Source of the DNA: Photobacterium leiognathi
GTDB taxonomy: Bacteria; Pseudomonadota; Gammaproteobacteria; Enterobacterales; Vibrionaceae
DNA: 64,000 nucleotides
Assembly: GCF_030685535.1 (NCBI RefSeq)
Contig: NZ_CP131599.1
Span: 1,396,302-1,460,301, forward strand
Direction: 5' to 3'
Both the position numbers and the translations under genes were made by a program. How positions within the stretch are numbered: position 1 is the stretch's first letter; every line of letters starts with the position of its first letter. This document shows positions 8,923-16,819 of the stretch, piece after piece. Below the pieces are notes generated by a model. The model did not search any database. It saw only the letters and a program-made list of their open reading frames with translations, and had not been told where the DNA came from.

Positions 8923-10383
8923 ATGGATGGATCCAGTTTGAAAATAGATATTGGGGATTTGGCGCTGTCTGCACAACAAAGCTCTCGCCAAACAGCGCTG
9001 TTTATTGCTATTAGAGATAAGATCACCCAAGGCTACTGGGAAACCAATAGCAAACTACCATCAACCCGACAGTTATCACAAGCATTGTCAGTTAGCCGCA
9101 ATACTGTCATTGCCGCTTATGAGCAATTAGTCGCTGAAGGCTATATTCAAAGTAAAGCCAGCAGTGGATACTATATTTCAGCGCGCCTACCTGAACATTA
9201 CCTCACAACAGCACATAACCAACACGCCTTAGCACCAACATCACTACAGCCGCAGGTAAATAATACCAATAATGCTTTTGCGCCCGGTGTTCCTGATCTC
9301 GCTCATTTTCCTTCAAAGAAATGGCAACGCTTATATCAACAACAATTTGATAGAAAATCATTTCTTGGGTGCAATGATTTACAAGGCGATATCAATTTTA
9401 GACAGGTATTAAGCCACTATTTAAAAACATCCCGTTCAGTGAACGTAAGTGCAGAGAGGATCATCGTTACATCAGGGGCTCAACAAGCCTTGATGATGAC
9501 AATAATGGCGACAACACAACCTAACGACACGGTATTAGTGGAAAATCCGGGGTATACCCAAATGCGCAAAGCGCTTTCTCTTTGTAATGTAAATATTGCG
9601 CCTCTGCCTGTTATCCCTTTTACTGGCATAGAGATGGATCAACTGACTCAAACCAAGGCAAAAGCTATCTATATAACCCCAAGTAACCAATATCCATTAG
9701 GCACAACACTTAATATCTCGCAACGAATACAATTACTTGAATGGGCAAGCCTCCATAACGTCACAATCATTGAAGATGATTATGATAGCGAATTTCAATA
9801 CGCTCACCGACCTTATCCCTCACTACAAGGGTTGGCTTATCAAACAGGCATAAAGGTCAACATCATCTATATTGGTACCTTTAGTAAAATCATGTGTAAC
9901 AGCATTAGGCTTGGTTATATGGTGGTGCCAAAGCCCCTCGTCTCTCGCTATCTTGAAATAAAAGATGCCTTGAGTGGTGAAACCCAGATCCAACTTCAAT
10001 TAGCCATGACTGAGTTTATTCAAGCTGGAGATTTACTGCGCCATATTCGAAAGATGCGACGGCTTTATCAAACCAAACACCAACATATGCTGCAAAGTAT
10101 AGAAAAATACAGCTCCAAACATTGGCAAGTGATCAGTCAAGCTGCGGGGTTACATGTCACGGTGAAATGGCAAGTTCCTGTGTGTGAAAAGCGGTTTGCG
10201 AAATACGCATTACAACAAGGAATTATTAGCCGTCCACTTAACTATTACGAACAACCAGATACAAAACGAGATTGGCATGGGGTCGTGCTAGGTTTTGGTA
10301 ACACTTACCTAGATGATATACCCGCGCTCATTTCTAAACTTTATACTATTTTCATCTCACTACTTAATGAGCAAATTCAATGA
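8923..10383 (+). CDS. MocR/PdxR-type regulator (GntR HTH fused to aminotransferase-like domain)
   Basis: 486-aa chimeric transcription factor. Residues ~20-90 form a GntR winged helix (GYWETNSKLPSTRQLSQAL, then SVSRNTVIAAYEQLVAEGYI). The rest is a fold-type I aminotransferase domain with IIEDDYDSEFQY and the PLP-lysine region IYIGTFSKIMCNSIRLGYMV, in which the K of FSK would form the Schiff base. Length and order are those of the MocR subfamily (PdxR, GabR). It is divergent from a PNPOx-family gene, which may be its target; the last 4 bp overlap the cupin gene (ATGA), so the two are translationally coupled. Effector probably PLP with an amino compound, by family knowledge. Confidence 0.85.
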   Translation: MDGSSLKIDIGDLALSAQQSSRQTALFIAIRDKITQGYWETNSKLPSTRQLSQALSVSRNTVIAAYEQLVAEGYIQSKASSGYYISARLPEHYLTTAHNQHALAPTSLQPQVNNTNNAFAPGVPDLAHFPSKKWQRLYQQQFDRKSFLGCNDLQGDINFRQVLSHYLKTSRSVNVSAERIIVTSGAQQALMMTIMATTQPNDTVLVENPGYTQMRKALSLCNVNIAPLPVIPFTGIEMDQLTQTKAKAIYITPSNQYPLGTTLNISQRIQLLEWASLHNVTIIEDDYDSEFQYAHRPYPSLQGLAYQTGIKVNIIYIGTFSKIMCNSIRLGYMVVPKPLVSRYLEIKDALSGETQIQLQLAMTEFIQAGDLLRHIRKMRRLYQTKHQHMLQSIEKYSSKHWQVISQAAGLHVTVKWQVPVCEKRFAKYALQQGIISRPLNYYEQPDTKRDWHGVVLGFGNTYLDDIPALISKLYTIFISLLNEQIQ

Positions 10384-10703
10384 ATATTTTCAGTCAGCTC
10401 CCCAATGAAATACAAGATGAAGAGTTTATCGACTTACTGAATACAGGCTCTGTCCGTATTGAACGCATAGTATCAAAGGGGCACATAACCCCAGCAGATA
10501 AATGGTACGATCAGAGTGAAGATGAGTGGGTAATTGTATTAGAGGGTAAAGCAGAGATCACCTTTGATAATGATGAAATAGTAACATTAGAAAAAGGCGA
10601 TCATCTCCATATTCCTGCTCATAAAAAGCATCGTGTTAGCTGGACAGATCCTAAGCAATTAACCATTTGGCTAGCGGTATTCTTTGATGTTATAGAAAAC
10701 TAA
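10380..10703 (+). CDS. Small cupin-domain protein
   Basis: 107-aa single-domain cupin. The double-stranded beta-helix motif is recognisable: EDEWVIVLEGKAEITFDNDE, then EKGDHLHIPAHKKHRVSW. The usual metal ligands are partly altered (motif 1 has DEW rather than HxH; motif 2 retains H-x-x-x-H), so it may bind a metal weakly or not at all. The start overlaps the stop of the MocR-type gene by 4 bp, implying one transcript. The gene ends 3 bp from the convergent pilin-like gene. Function unknown. Confidence 0.75.
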   Translation: MNIFSQLPNEIQDEEFIDLLNTGSVRIERIVSKGHITPADKWYDQSEDEWVIVLEGKAEITFDNDEIVTLEKGDHLHIPAHKKHRVSWTDPKQLTIWLAVFFDVIEN

Positions 10704-10706
10704 CCA

Positions 10707-11276
10707 TTAACAATCAGAGAGGTGTAATTCAAAGTGACTCGTTTGATGATTAAATGTTGTAGCTGGAATATATTCTAACGAGCACTGTTTTATTTCTCCT
10801 TTATCTGACCAAAATCGATCTGTTTTAGGAAAAATATAAAAGCCACCATCACCCGTTACAACCAAGTTGAAATCTGCTTTACCTTCATTACTTTTCGCAT
10901 CATAAGATAGATCAATATCGGCAAGCGCTTGAATATCTTTTAATGGTTTATCTTTGCTATCACCAGCATATAGCGGAAGAAGAATTAACGGAAAGTTATC
11001 TATATCATTAATACGAATTTCTTGACCGTTTATTTTCAAAAAACGTACTGACGTACCGCCAAGTTGCTTAGTAATTATCTTGCTATTGGGCATATCAACT
11101 TTTGCAGAAAACATTGAAAAAGCAGACGTTAATGCACCTTTAGCTCCTTTTAAAGAAGCTATCCTTGCATCTTTTTGAATATTTAGGAATTTAGGAGCTG
11201 CAACCACAGCAAGAATACCTAATATAACAATAACAACGTTCAGTTCGATTAATGTAAAACCAGAATCACGCTTCAT
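10707..11276 (-). CDS. Type IV pilin-like protein (MSHA/PulG-type prepilin), orphan
   Basis: 189-aa prepilin. The short leader MKRDSG is followed by the classical processing site and hydrophobic helix G/FTLIELNVVIVILGILAVVAAPKFLNIQ, with Glu at +5 of the mature protein; the closest recalled wording is that of MshA-family pilins. Two cysteines in the C-terminal region (CSLEY... and the terminal SDC) could form the D-region disulfide loop. No other pilus assembly genes occur in the window, so it depends on a prepilin peptidase and secretion system encoded elsewhere. The gene is convergent with the cupin gene with only 3 bp between stops. The leftward tRNA transcription unit lies upstream. Confidence 0.82.
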   Translation of the reverse strand: MKRDSGFTLIELNVVIVILGILAVVAAPKFLNIQKDARIASLKGAKGALTSAFSMFSAKVDMPNSKIITKQLGGTSVRFLKINGQEIRINDIDNFPLILLPLYAGDSKDKPLKDIQALADIDLSYDAKSNEGKADFNLVVTGDGGFYIFPKTDRFWSDKGEIKQCSLEYIPATTFNHQTSHFELHLSDC

Positions 11277-11436
11277 TTGAGCTCTCTAAATTTTCTAGGT
11301 ATTTATATAAAACACAAAATAATTTCTGTTTTTCATACAGTATTATTTCAAAAGTGGTCTTATTAATGACAGCAGTCAGTTCGACAGAGTTTGTAGATGT
11401 AATATATCAATAAATGATTTAGATAGGCATATAATG

Positions 11437-11464
11437 AAAAAGCCCGATGCTTTCGCATCGGGCT
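11437..11464 (-). terminator. Terminator of the tRNA-Ser/tRNA-Asp transcript
   Basis: Stem GCCCGATGC / GCATCGGGC with a 4-nt loop; read leftwards it is followed by TTTTT. It lies directly downstream of tRNA-Asp. Confidence 0.85.
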
Positions 11465-11471
11465 AAATCAG

Positions 11472-11548
11472 TGGCGGAGCGGACGGGACTCGAACCCGCG
11501 ACCCCCGGCGTGACAGGCAGGTATTCTAACCAACTGAACTACCGCTCC
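11472..11548 (-). tRNA. tRNA-Asp (anticodon GTC)
   Basis: 77 nt including an encoded CCA. The acceptor stem GGAGCGG / CCGCTCC, T-arm GCGGG-TTCGAGT-CCCGT and the anticodon loop CTGTCAC are all intact. The anticodon stem is CCTGC / GCCGG, which contains a U:C mismatch at pair 29:41; E. coli has CCUGC/GCAGG and I recall CCGGC/GCCGG for vibrios, so this copy looks like one or the other with a single substitution. It is co-transcribed with tRNA-Ser, 40 bp upstream. Confidence 0.93.
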
Positions 11549-11588
11549 AATTCTTTGTGAAACCCGATTTCATCGAATCTCTAGAATA

Positions 11589-11679
11589 TGGCGGAGAGAT
11601 AGGGATTTGAACCCTAGATACGCTATTAACGTATGCCGGTTTTCAAGACCGGTGCTTTCAACCACTCAGCCATCTCTCC
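11589..11679 (-). tRNA. tRNA-Ser (anticodon TGA)
   Basis: 91 nt including CCA, with the long variable arm of class II tRNAs (CATACGTTAATAGCGTATC). Acceptor stem GGAGAGA / TCTCTCC is perfect; the anticodon stem-loop is CCGGT-CTTGAAA-ACCGG, anticodon UGA, reading UCN codons. First gene of the short tRNA transcript ending at the 11437 terminator. Confidence 0.95.
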
Positions 11680-11816
11680 GTAAGTGCTGCGAATAATACA
11701 GAGTACCGAACTTTCTGTAAACCCTATTTTTTAATAAAAATTACCGTTCGTTCAAAAAACAACCTTTACTCGCTGTTTTTCATTATACTTTGTACACCAC
11801 TCGTCTTAACTATTCG

Positions 11817-12473
11817 TTATCCTGCTAATTTATCAGCGTTTAATTGTGATGCTAACAATTCACGTCCTTGCGGTGTAATACGCAAACACTCCTCAAACTG
11901 CGGATAACGCTGACTTTCAATTTGGTAATATGCCGCTAGCAACTCAGGCTCTAAACCAACTCGCTCTCTTGCCTCTTTCAATGTCAGATCCATTAACTCT
12001 GAATAGTTAATTTTATCTAACGGTTGGCAATCTGAGACATAGCCTAAATGTGCCGCTTTCTTAAAAACGACTATATCTTCATCAGAAAATTTATAAGGCC
12101 CCGGGTACAGGTACTTCGCTGCAAAGGTGTACATTTTCTTTTCTGCAGTCGTCATCCTATTAGAAGACCCCATAGTAAAACCAATCACGAACGCTTCGTC
12201 TTTTGGCAACATACCTCGACCTAATAAAAGATGAATCACGTCATGATCTTCAAGACTTACCGCACCGTTAAATAAATTAATTCCCGGTATATCGAATTTT
12301 GGATTTTCAATTAACCTAACAATTAAAGGAATATCAGCACTACCAGCAGCAACTGGCGCTTGAGTTGCTAAACATTCACGTACCGTGGCATTTTCTTCTT
12401 CTAAAGGTACGTACCACTTTTTCCAATGTGTTCCTTTTACTGGCAGTAAGCTCTTTTGTTGTTGATTATCCAT
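11817..12473 (-). CDS. Uncharacterised protein with Coq4-like HDxxHx11E motif; last gene of the TelA/vWA/OmpA operon
   Basis: 218-aa soluble protein without signal peptide. Residues HDVIHLLLGRGMLPKDE match exactly the H-D-x-x-H-x(11)-E metal-binding signature of the Coq4 family (ubiquinone-complex scaffold and hydroxylase/decarboxylase). The rest is helical and only loosely Coq4-like, so the family call is tentative. It is the sixth and last gene of a tightly spaced operon, 18 bp after the TelA-like gene. That context, not ubiquinone synthesis, suggests a role with the envelope-linked partners encoded upstream (inference). No terminator is visible between its stop and the tRNA genes. Confidence 0.5.
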   Translation of the reverse strand: MDNQQQKSLLPVKGTHWKKWYVPLEEENATVRECLATQAPVAAGSADIPLIVRLIENPKFDIPGINLFNGAVSLEDHDVIHLLLGRGMLPKDEAFVIGFTMGSSNRMTTAEKKMYTFAAKYLYPGPYKFSDEDIVVFKKAAHLGYVSDCQPLDKINYSELMDLTLKEARERVGLEPELLAAYYQIESQRYPQFEECLRITPQGRELLASQLNADKLAG

Positions 12474-12491
12474 CGCTTCATCCTTTTAGCT

Positions 12492-13670
12492 TTATAATTC
12501 AATTAACTGAGACAGATTACTTTGAATTTCTTTACCTTTTTCAGCATCTTTAATGCGATTTTCCATCTGCTCGGTTAAATGATCCATTTCCAAAATAGAT
12601 TCCGCCATTTGCGGCAGTGCTTTCACACGGTATTGGCTAATATCATTTAATGCGGCATTGATATTAGAAAACGCTTGTTTAAGCTTAGTAATATCTAACT
12701 GACTTTCAGAGGCTTGTTTTTGAATCGTCACCCCTTGATCTCGAAGTTGCTCACTGGTTTGTAAAATCAAATCATTGGTTGTTTCATTGACCGCTTGCGT
12801 TGCTTTTAAGAGCTTCTTTTGATGTTGCAGAGCAATAGACATCACTGATGCTGTTTCAAGCGCAGAAACCGTAACGTTAATAGCACGATCAACACCACGA
12901 ATAAGTTCACGGTTATTTTGCATGATCACCTCTGTAGTGATCACTGCTTGCTGGTTCACAGCTAAAGTTTGCTGTAAGTCCATGACACGCTGACGCAATG
13001 GAAATAGTACTTGTTCTTGTAAAAACTTAACTTGGCTTTCAGCTAAGCTTTGCGTCTCAAGCGTTCCACTTACTTTGGTATCAAGTAGTTGACCAAAACG
13101 AACATAATCTTCTAATAAAAACGTCAGTTCACGATAACGAATTTGATCATCTTCTAGCGTGATATTGTCACGTTGTAATTGCGCTTGCCCGCCACGAAGT
13201 GATTGCACAATGTCTTTGATCACCCCTTCTGCTGTTTGGTAACGAGCAAACCATTTCGCAATAGGCGTACCGATAAAAGGAAGAAAGCTCAATAATCGAC
13301 GGATAGTTCCCATCGTAAAATCGGTACGATTAGGGTTAACCGCATTCACTTGCTGTTGCAGATCCAACAAGCTTTTCGCCGTTCCGCCGCCATCTTGCGC
13401 ATCATCGACTAAAGTATGTAACGGAGTTTTCAATAATTGGCTGCATTGCGCTAACTGACGACAACTATCTTCGCCCAACGATGAAATTAAATTAGCCATA
13501 TCACGTTGTTCAGTAAGATCCCGCTCACCAATCGCCAATAGCGCAGTTAAGGTATCTTCAACTTTACGGGTTATTTTGTCACTTGATTCTGAACTAGAAA
13601 CAGGGATATCTAATGTCTTTTTTACAGTATCAGGTGTCGCTAATATTAATGTCGTGTCTTGTTGTGCCAT
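12492..13670 (-). CDS. TelA/YaaN-family toxic-anion-resistance-like protein
   Basis: 392-aa cytoplasmic, strongly helical protein of the TelA (KlaA/YceH/YaaN) family: a short variable head, then a central region with LLSFLPFIGTPIAKWFARYQ and a long alpha-helical body ending with QMENRIKDAEKGKEIQ. TelA proteins have been tied to tellurite resistance and to envelope-antibiotic tolerance; they typically pair with XpaC-like proteins, and an XpaC-like gene is immediately upstream here. The start at 13670 (MAQQDTTLI) is chosen because AAGGAT precedes it at good spacing and it lies 10 bp from the upstream stop; longer readings overlap that gene. Biochemical role of the family is unresolved. Confidence 0.75.
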   Translation of the reverse strand: MAQQDTTLILATPDTVKKTLDIPVSSSESSDKITRKVEDTLTALLAIGERDLTEQRDMANLISSLGEDSCRQLAQCSQLLKTPLHTLVDDAQDGGGTAKSLLDLQQQVNAVNPNRTDFTMGTIRRLLSFLPFIGTPIAKWFARYQTAEGVIKDIVQSLRGGQAQLQRDNITLEDDQIRYRELTFLLEDYVRFGQLLDTKVSGTLETQSLAESQVKFLQEQVLFPLRQRVMDLQQTLAVNQQAVITTEVIMQNNRELIRGVDRAINVTVSALETASVMSIALQHQKKLLKATQAVNETTNDLILQTSEQLRDQGVTIQKQASESQLDITKLKQAFSNINAALNDISQYRVKALPQMAESILEMDHLTEQMENRIKDAEKGKEIQSNLSQLIEL

Positions 13671-13680
13671 TTTTCTATCC

Positions 13681-14481
13681 TTAACGAGTACTGTATTTTT
13701 GTGCACGTTGAGCAAGTAGACGTAACTCTTCCATCGCAGTTTCAAGCTCCATGCCCTGCTGCGAAGAAATTAATGATAGTTGCGTCGTTACACGATCAAG
13801 CTCAGTCATCGCTTGCTCGTTTTCCGTCAATACGGTGGAAATATGTTGCTGAGATTGTTGGTAGATCTCGACACGCTTTTGCAGCGCATCCATTTGTTGT
13901 TCAATAAGAGGAGATGATTCTACCGACGTTACTCGCTCGGCTTTTAAGCTCTGTATTTGTTGATTAATGTGCGCATAATCAATACCAGATAACGCTTTAG
14001 CGCTGACTACTACGGCTCGAAGATTATCGAGAGCACCAACAAAGACCGCTTCAGCCATCGTTAAATAACGTGAATACGCCAACTCATCTTTATTTAATTT
14101 GCTATCAAGCACATGCTGAAAGGCGGCAAACTTTCGGCTTAACTGCTCAAGCTGTTTTAACGCATCGGCTTGCTTGATCTCATTTAATGCCTGTTGTAGA
14201 TCAGCCAGTGCTTGTTCACGCTTTAGCAATAAAGAACGGTGATAATGTTCAACAATCTCTAACGCATGATGCTGATACTTAACTTGATATCCCCAACATA
14301 TTTTCGCAAAACATACGGTGCCAGCAGTAAGGCTGATGCCCCAACTTAAAACACTGCCATCAAACAACACGCTATACACAGTTCCGACAACAGCAATCAC
14401 ACCGCTATACAATACGCTCGGTGCTTGAATGCTTTTAGAAATAACCTGTTTTCTTATTGCTTCAGGTGAAAGAAGATCCAA
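13681..14481 (-). CDS. XpaC-like membrane-anchored coiled-coil protein, TelA partner
   Basis: 266 aa. Residues ~20-65 contain two hydrophobic segments (SVLYSGVIAVVGTVYSVLF and LSWGISLTAGTVCFAKICW), placing the protein in the inner membrane; the remainder is a long Gln/Glu/Leu-rich coiled coil facing the cytoplasm. This two-part build and the position directly before a TelA gene match the XpaC (5-bromo-4-chloroindolyl phosphate hydrolysis) family, whose members are found beside TelA genes in many bacteria. The sequence itself is divergent, so the call leans on architecture and context. Spacing is 11 bp from the preceding SBP-OmpA gene and 10 bp to telA, indicating one transcript. Confidence 0.6.
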   Translation of the reverse strand: MDLLSPEAIRKQVISKSIQAPSVLYSGVIAVVGTVYSVLFDGSVLSWGISLTAGTVCFAKICWGYQVKYQHHALEIVEHYHRSLLLKREQALADLQQALNEIKQADALKQLEQLSRKFAAFQHVLDSKLNKDELAYSRYLTMAEAVFVGALDNLRAVVVSAKALSGIDYAHINQQIQSLKAERVTSVESSPLIEQQMDALQKRVEIYQQSQQHISTVLTENEQAMTELDRVTTQLSLISSQQGMELETAMEELRLLAQRAQKYSTR

Positions 14482-14492
14482 AATAACTCCTT

Positions 14493-16019
14493 TTAATAGG
14501 TCTCACTTAACAGTGCGATTTCCACTCGCATTAACCTATTGGCATAACGACGCTGACTTTCCCCGCTTAATCGCTCAAGCGGCTCCTTGCTACCTTTGCC
14601 TATTGCGTGGATACGGCTCGCTTCAAACCCCAACTCATTGACTAAATAATGTTTCACAGCTTTAGCTCGTTGCGCAGAAAGCTGCTCATTTAATGCTTTG
14701 TCACCACGTAAGCCAGTATGGCCTTCAACTAAAATCCTAAATTTAGGGTAATGCGTTAAGCTTTCAGCCGTTTGTTTAAGTTGTTTTTTTCCGTTTGCAG
14801 TCAGTTGATCACTACCACTTGAGAAAATGACAGGCCGTGTTTTTAAGGTGCCAATTTCAGACATGTGAGACCACTGAAGATCCGTTAATGCCTTGAACGA
14901 TAGTGATGTTGATAATTGCGGGTTTTCTTGCAGACCTAAGTTATTCAGTGTCTTTGCTACTGTTTGTATTGGTAGCGAGTTAATCAATCGATAAGGATCG
15001 TTATCAGGTAACCATTGCTCCGCTTTGCCAGAAGTATCGTTAATCACACCAATCGTGCTTTCAATCGTATCTATCAACAATTGCTGCTGACTAAACCATC
15101 CCTGTGTATTACCTTTTAGCCCAACCCATTCCACACCATTAAGTAATTGCTTCACTTGTTGCTGTGGTAAATCCGTAACATTCTCTAGCTCGTTAACCAA
15201 TTCAGATGGATGATCACGATAATATTTCAGCACTTTAAAATAGGTTGCTAAAAGCGAATCTAACTGCTCGGGTTTATTTTTAATGAAGGTTTTATTAGCA
15301 AGTAATACATCTACAATTAAGTTTTTAGTCTCTGCTGTGCTGATAACTGTCGTGAAATTACCTTTAGCAAGTGCGGTTGATACATCCGGTTCCCACAACA
15401 CCGCAACATCTAATTTTCCCTTTAGCAGTTGCTCTAACGCGTTACTTGAACCTGATGTGGGGATACGATCAATATGGCTTGCTTTAAAAACATCTAAGTC
15501 AAAATGCGAAGAAATAGCTCGAAGCAAAAACTCACTAGGCGAGTCTTGGGTATAACCTAACGATAAATCTTTCGCTTTTTTTAAGTCATTTATTGATTTA
15601 ACTGCATCACTGTTAGCAACAATGACATCACCACCTTTTGATTCATCGATTACTGCTACAATGCTGGCAGGATAACGAAAATCATGCCCTGCCGTGATAT
15701 AAGCATCAACAGTAGCAACCGCTAAATCAAGCTCACCTGTTTCTAACCCTTTCATGCGCTTTAAATAGTCAGCACCATCATCAATACATGACAGACGGTA
15801 GCCTTCACGACGCATTAAACGACGCATCTCTTTAGAACAAAGTGGATAATAGCCAACCCAGTTATCAACCCCTATCGTAATATCCCCTTTTGTTCCTCGG
15901 GCATCAGAGGTATCGGCATATAAATGTTCATCAATATGCGGTTGCATAACTTTGTAGCCAATCAATGCCAATACACCAGCCACTAAGATAAAGAGAGCAA
16001 TTTTGCTGTGCTTTTGCAT
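14493..16019 (-). CDS. Membrane-anchored solute-binding protein / OmpA-like fusion (operon gene 3)
   Basis: 508-aa fusion. An uncleaved N-terminal helix (FILVAGVLALIGYKVM) anchors it in the inner membrane. Residues ~45-300 resemble periplasmic solute-binding proteins of the NMT1/TauA/NrtA type (ITIGVDNWVGYYPLCSKE; GKLDVAVLWEPD). Residues ~385-505 are an OmpA C-terminal domain with the peptidoglycan-contacting pattern VEGHTGLRGDKALNEQLSAQ followed by RAKAVKHYL. No ABC permease or ATPase gene is nearby, so the binding domain more likely senses a ligand or acts as a scaffold while the OmpA part grips the cell wall (inference). It is paralogous in design to the first gene of the operon. Confidence 0.8.
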   Translation of the reverse strand: MQKHSKIALFILVAGVLALIGYKVMQPHIDEHLYADTSDARGTKGDITIGVDNWVGYYPLCSKEMRRLMRREGYRLSCIDDGADYLKRMKGLETGELDLAVATVDAYITAGHDFRYPASIVAVIDESKGGDVIVANSDAVKSINDLKKAKDLSLGYTQDSPSEFLLRAISSHFDLDVFKASHIDRIPTSGSSNALEQLLKGKLDVAVLWEPDVSTALAKGNFTTVISTAETKNLIVDVLLANKTFIKNKPEQLDSLLATYFKVLKYYRDHPSELVNELENVTDLPQQQVKQLLNGVEWVGLKGNTQGWFSQQQLLIDTIESTIGVINDTSGKAEQWLPDNDPYRLINSLPIQTVAKTLNNLGLQENPQLSTSLSFKALTDLQWSHMSEIGTLKTRPVIFSSGSDQLTANGKKQLKQTAESLTHYPKFRILVEGHTGLRGDKALNEQLSAQRAKAVKHYLVNELGFEASRIHAIGKGSKEPLERLSGESQRRYANRLMRVEIALLSETY

Positions 16020-16036
16020 CCTTTCCTCTTTATGAC

Positions 16037-16810
16037 TTAATTAAAGCTAGAGACATCAAATTGCGCAGATTCAGCAAGCACACTCTGCAAACCTGCTAAT
16101 AACTTCTCAGGGTTATTGGCAGATTGGTAATAAGTGATCCCTTCCGCGTTCAGTGCATGTCGATTGCCGATACAAAAGCCAATAGTATGAATGGTCACAG
16201 GCGAGTTTTGATAAATACGGCTAATGGCAACTTCCGGCTCTTCACCTACACTCGCATCACCGTCAGTCACGATGACGACATTATATTCACCATAACCTAA
16301 TTGCTTTTCCGCCTGCTTTTCTAATGCGGTGTACCCAGATGTTAATGAGCTTTTTAGCGGTGTCGTCCCGCCTGCTTTCACGTCATAAATAGCTTGTTTT
16401 AATGTCGCACGATTATTGATACCTAATGGCACTCGTAGCGATGAATCAGCATTATCAAAGACATATAAACCAACATTCGCATCTTGTGGAATATCATTAA
16501 TAAAGGTTTGCATCGCTTCTTTAGCGGCAACAATTTTTCTCTGACCATTACCACAATTGGTATTATCCATCGAACCACTACCATCAAAGATCAATAAATA
16601 GTTCGCCGCTAACCAGTTATCACTCGATGAGGTTTGAGTATTATTCAGCGTCGGCCAATTATTTTTTAATGCATCAAAACCATAACCAGTTGAGACAGCA
16701 AGCAAACTCGGTGCAGACACTAACTGTTGTGATGTCGGCTTATCTTTCATGCTCTTATTAATAAAGAACGCCGCTAATCCGACGCATATAAATAAAGTAA
16801 ATTTATTCAT
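16037..16810 (-). CDS. Periplasmic von Willebrand factor A (vWA) domain protein (operon gene 2)
   Basis: 257 aa with an N-terminal membrane anchor (FTLFICVGLAAFFI) and a vWA domain from residue ~70. All MIDAS elements are visible: DGSGSM (DxSxS), the Thr in GGTTPLKSSL, and the Asp in VTDGDAS, so a divalent metal should be bound. vWA domains mediate metal-dependent protein contacts. It sits between two SBP-OmpA fusion genes, 9 bp after the first and 17 bp before the second; the obvious hypothesis is that it bridges these two periplasmic, wall-bound proteins. Confidence 0.85.
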   Translation of the reverse strand: MNKFTLFICVGLAAFFINKSMKDKPTSQQLVSAPSLLAVSTGYGFDALKNNWPTLNNTQTSSSDNWLAANYLLIFDGSGSMDNTNCGNGQRKIVAAKEAMQTFINDIPQDANVGLYVFDNADSSLRVPLGINNRATLKQAIYDVKAGGTTPLKSSLTSGYTALEKQAEKQLGYGEYNVVIVTDGDASVGEEPEVAISRIYQNSPVTIHTIGFCIGNRHALNAEGITYYQSANNPEKLLAGLQSVLAESAQFDVSSFN

Positions 16811-16819
16811 GACCAGCCC

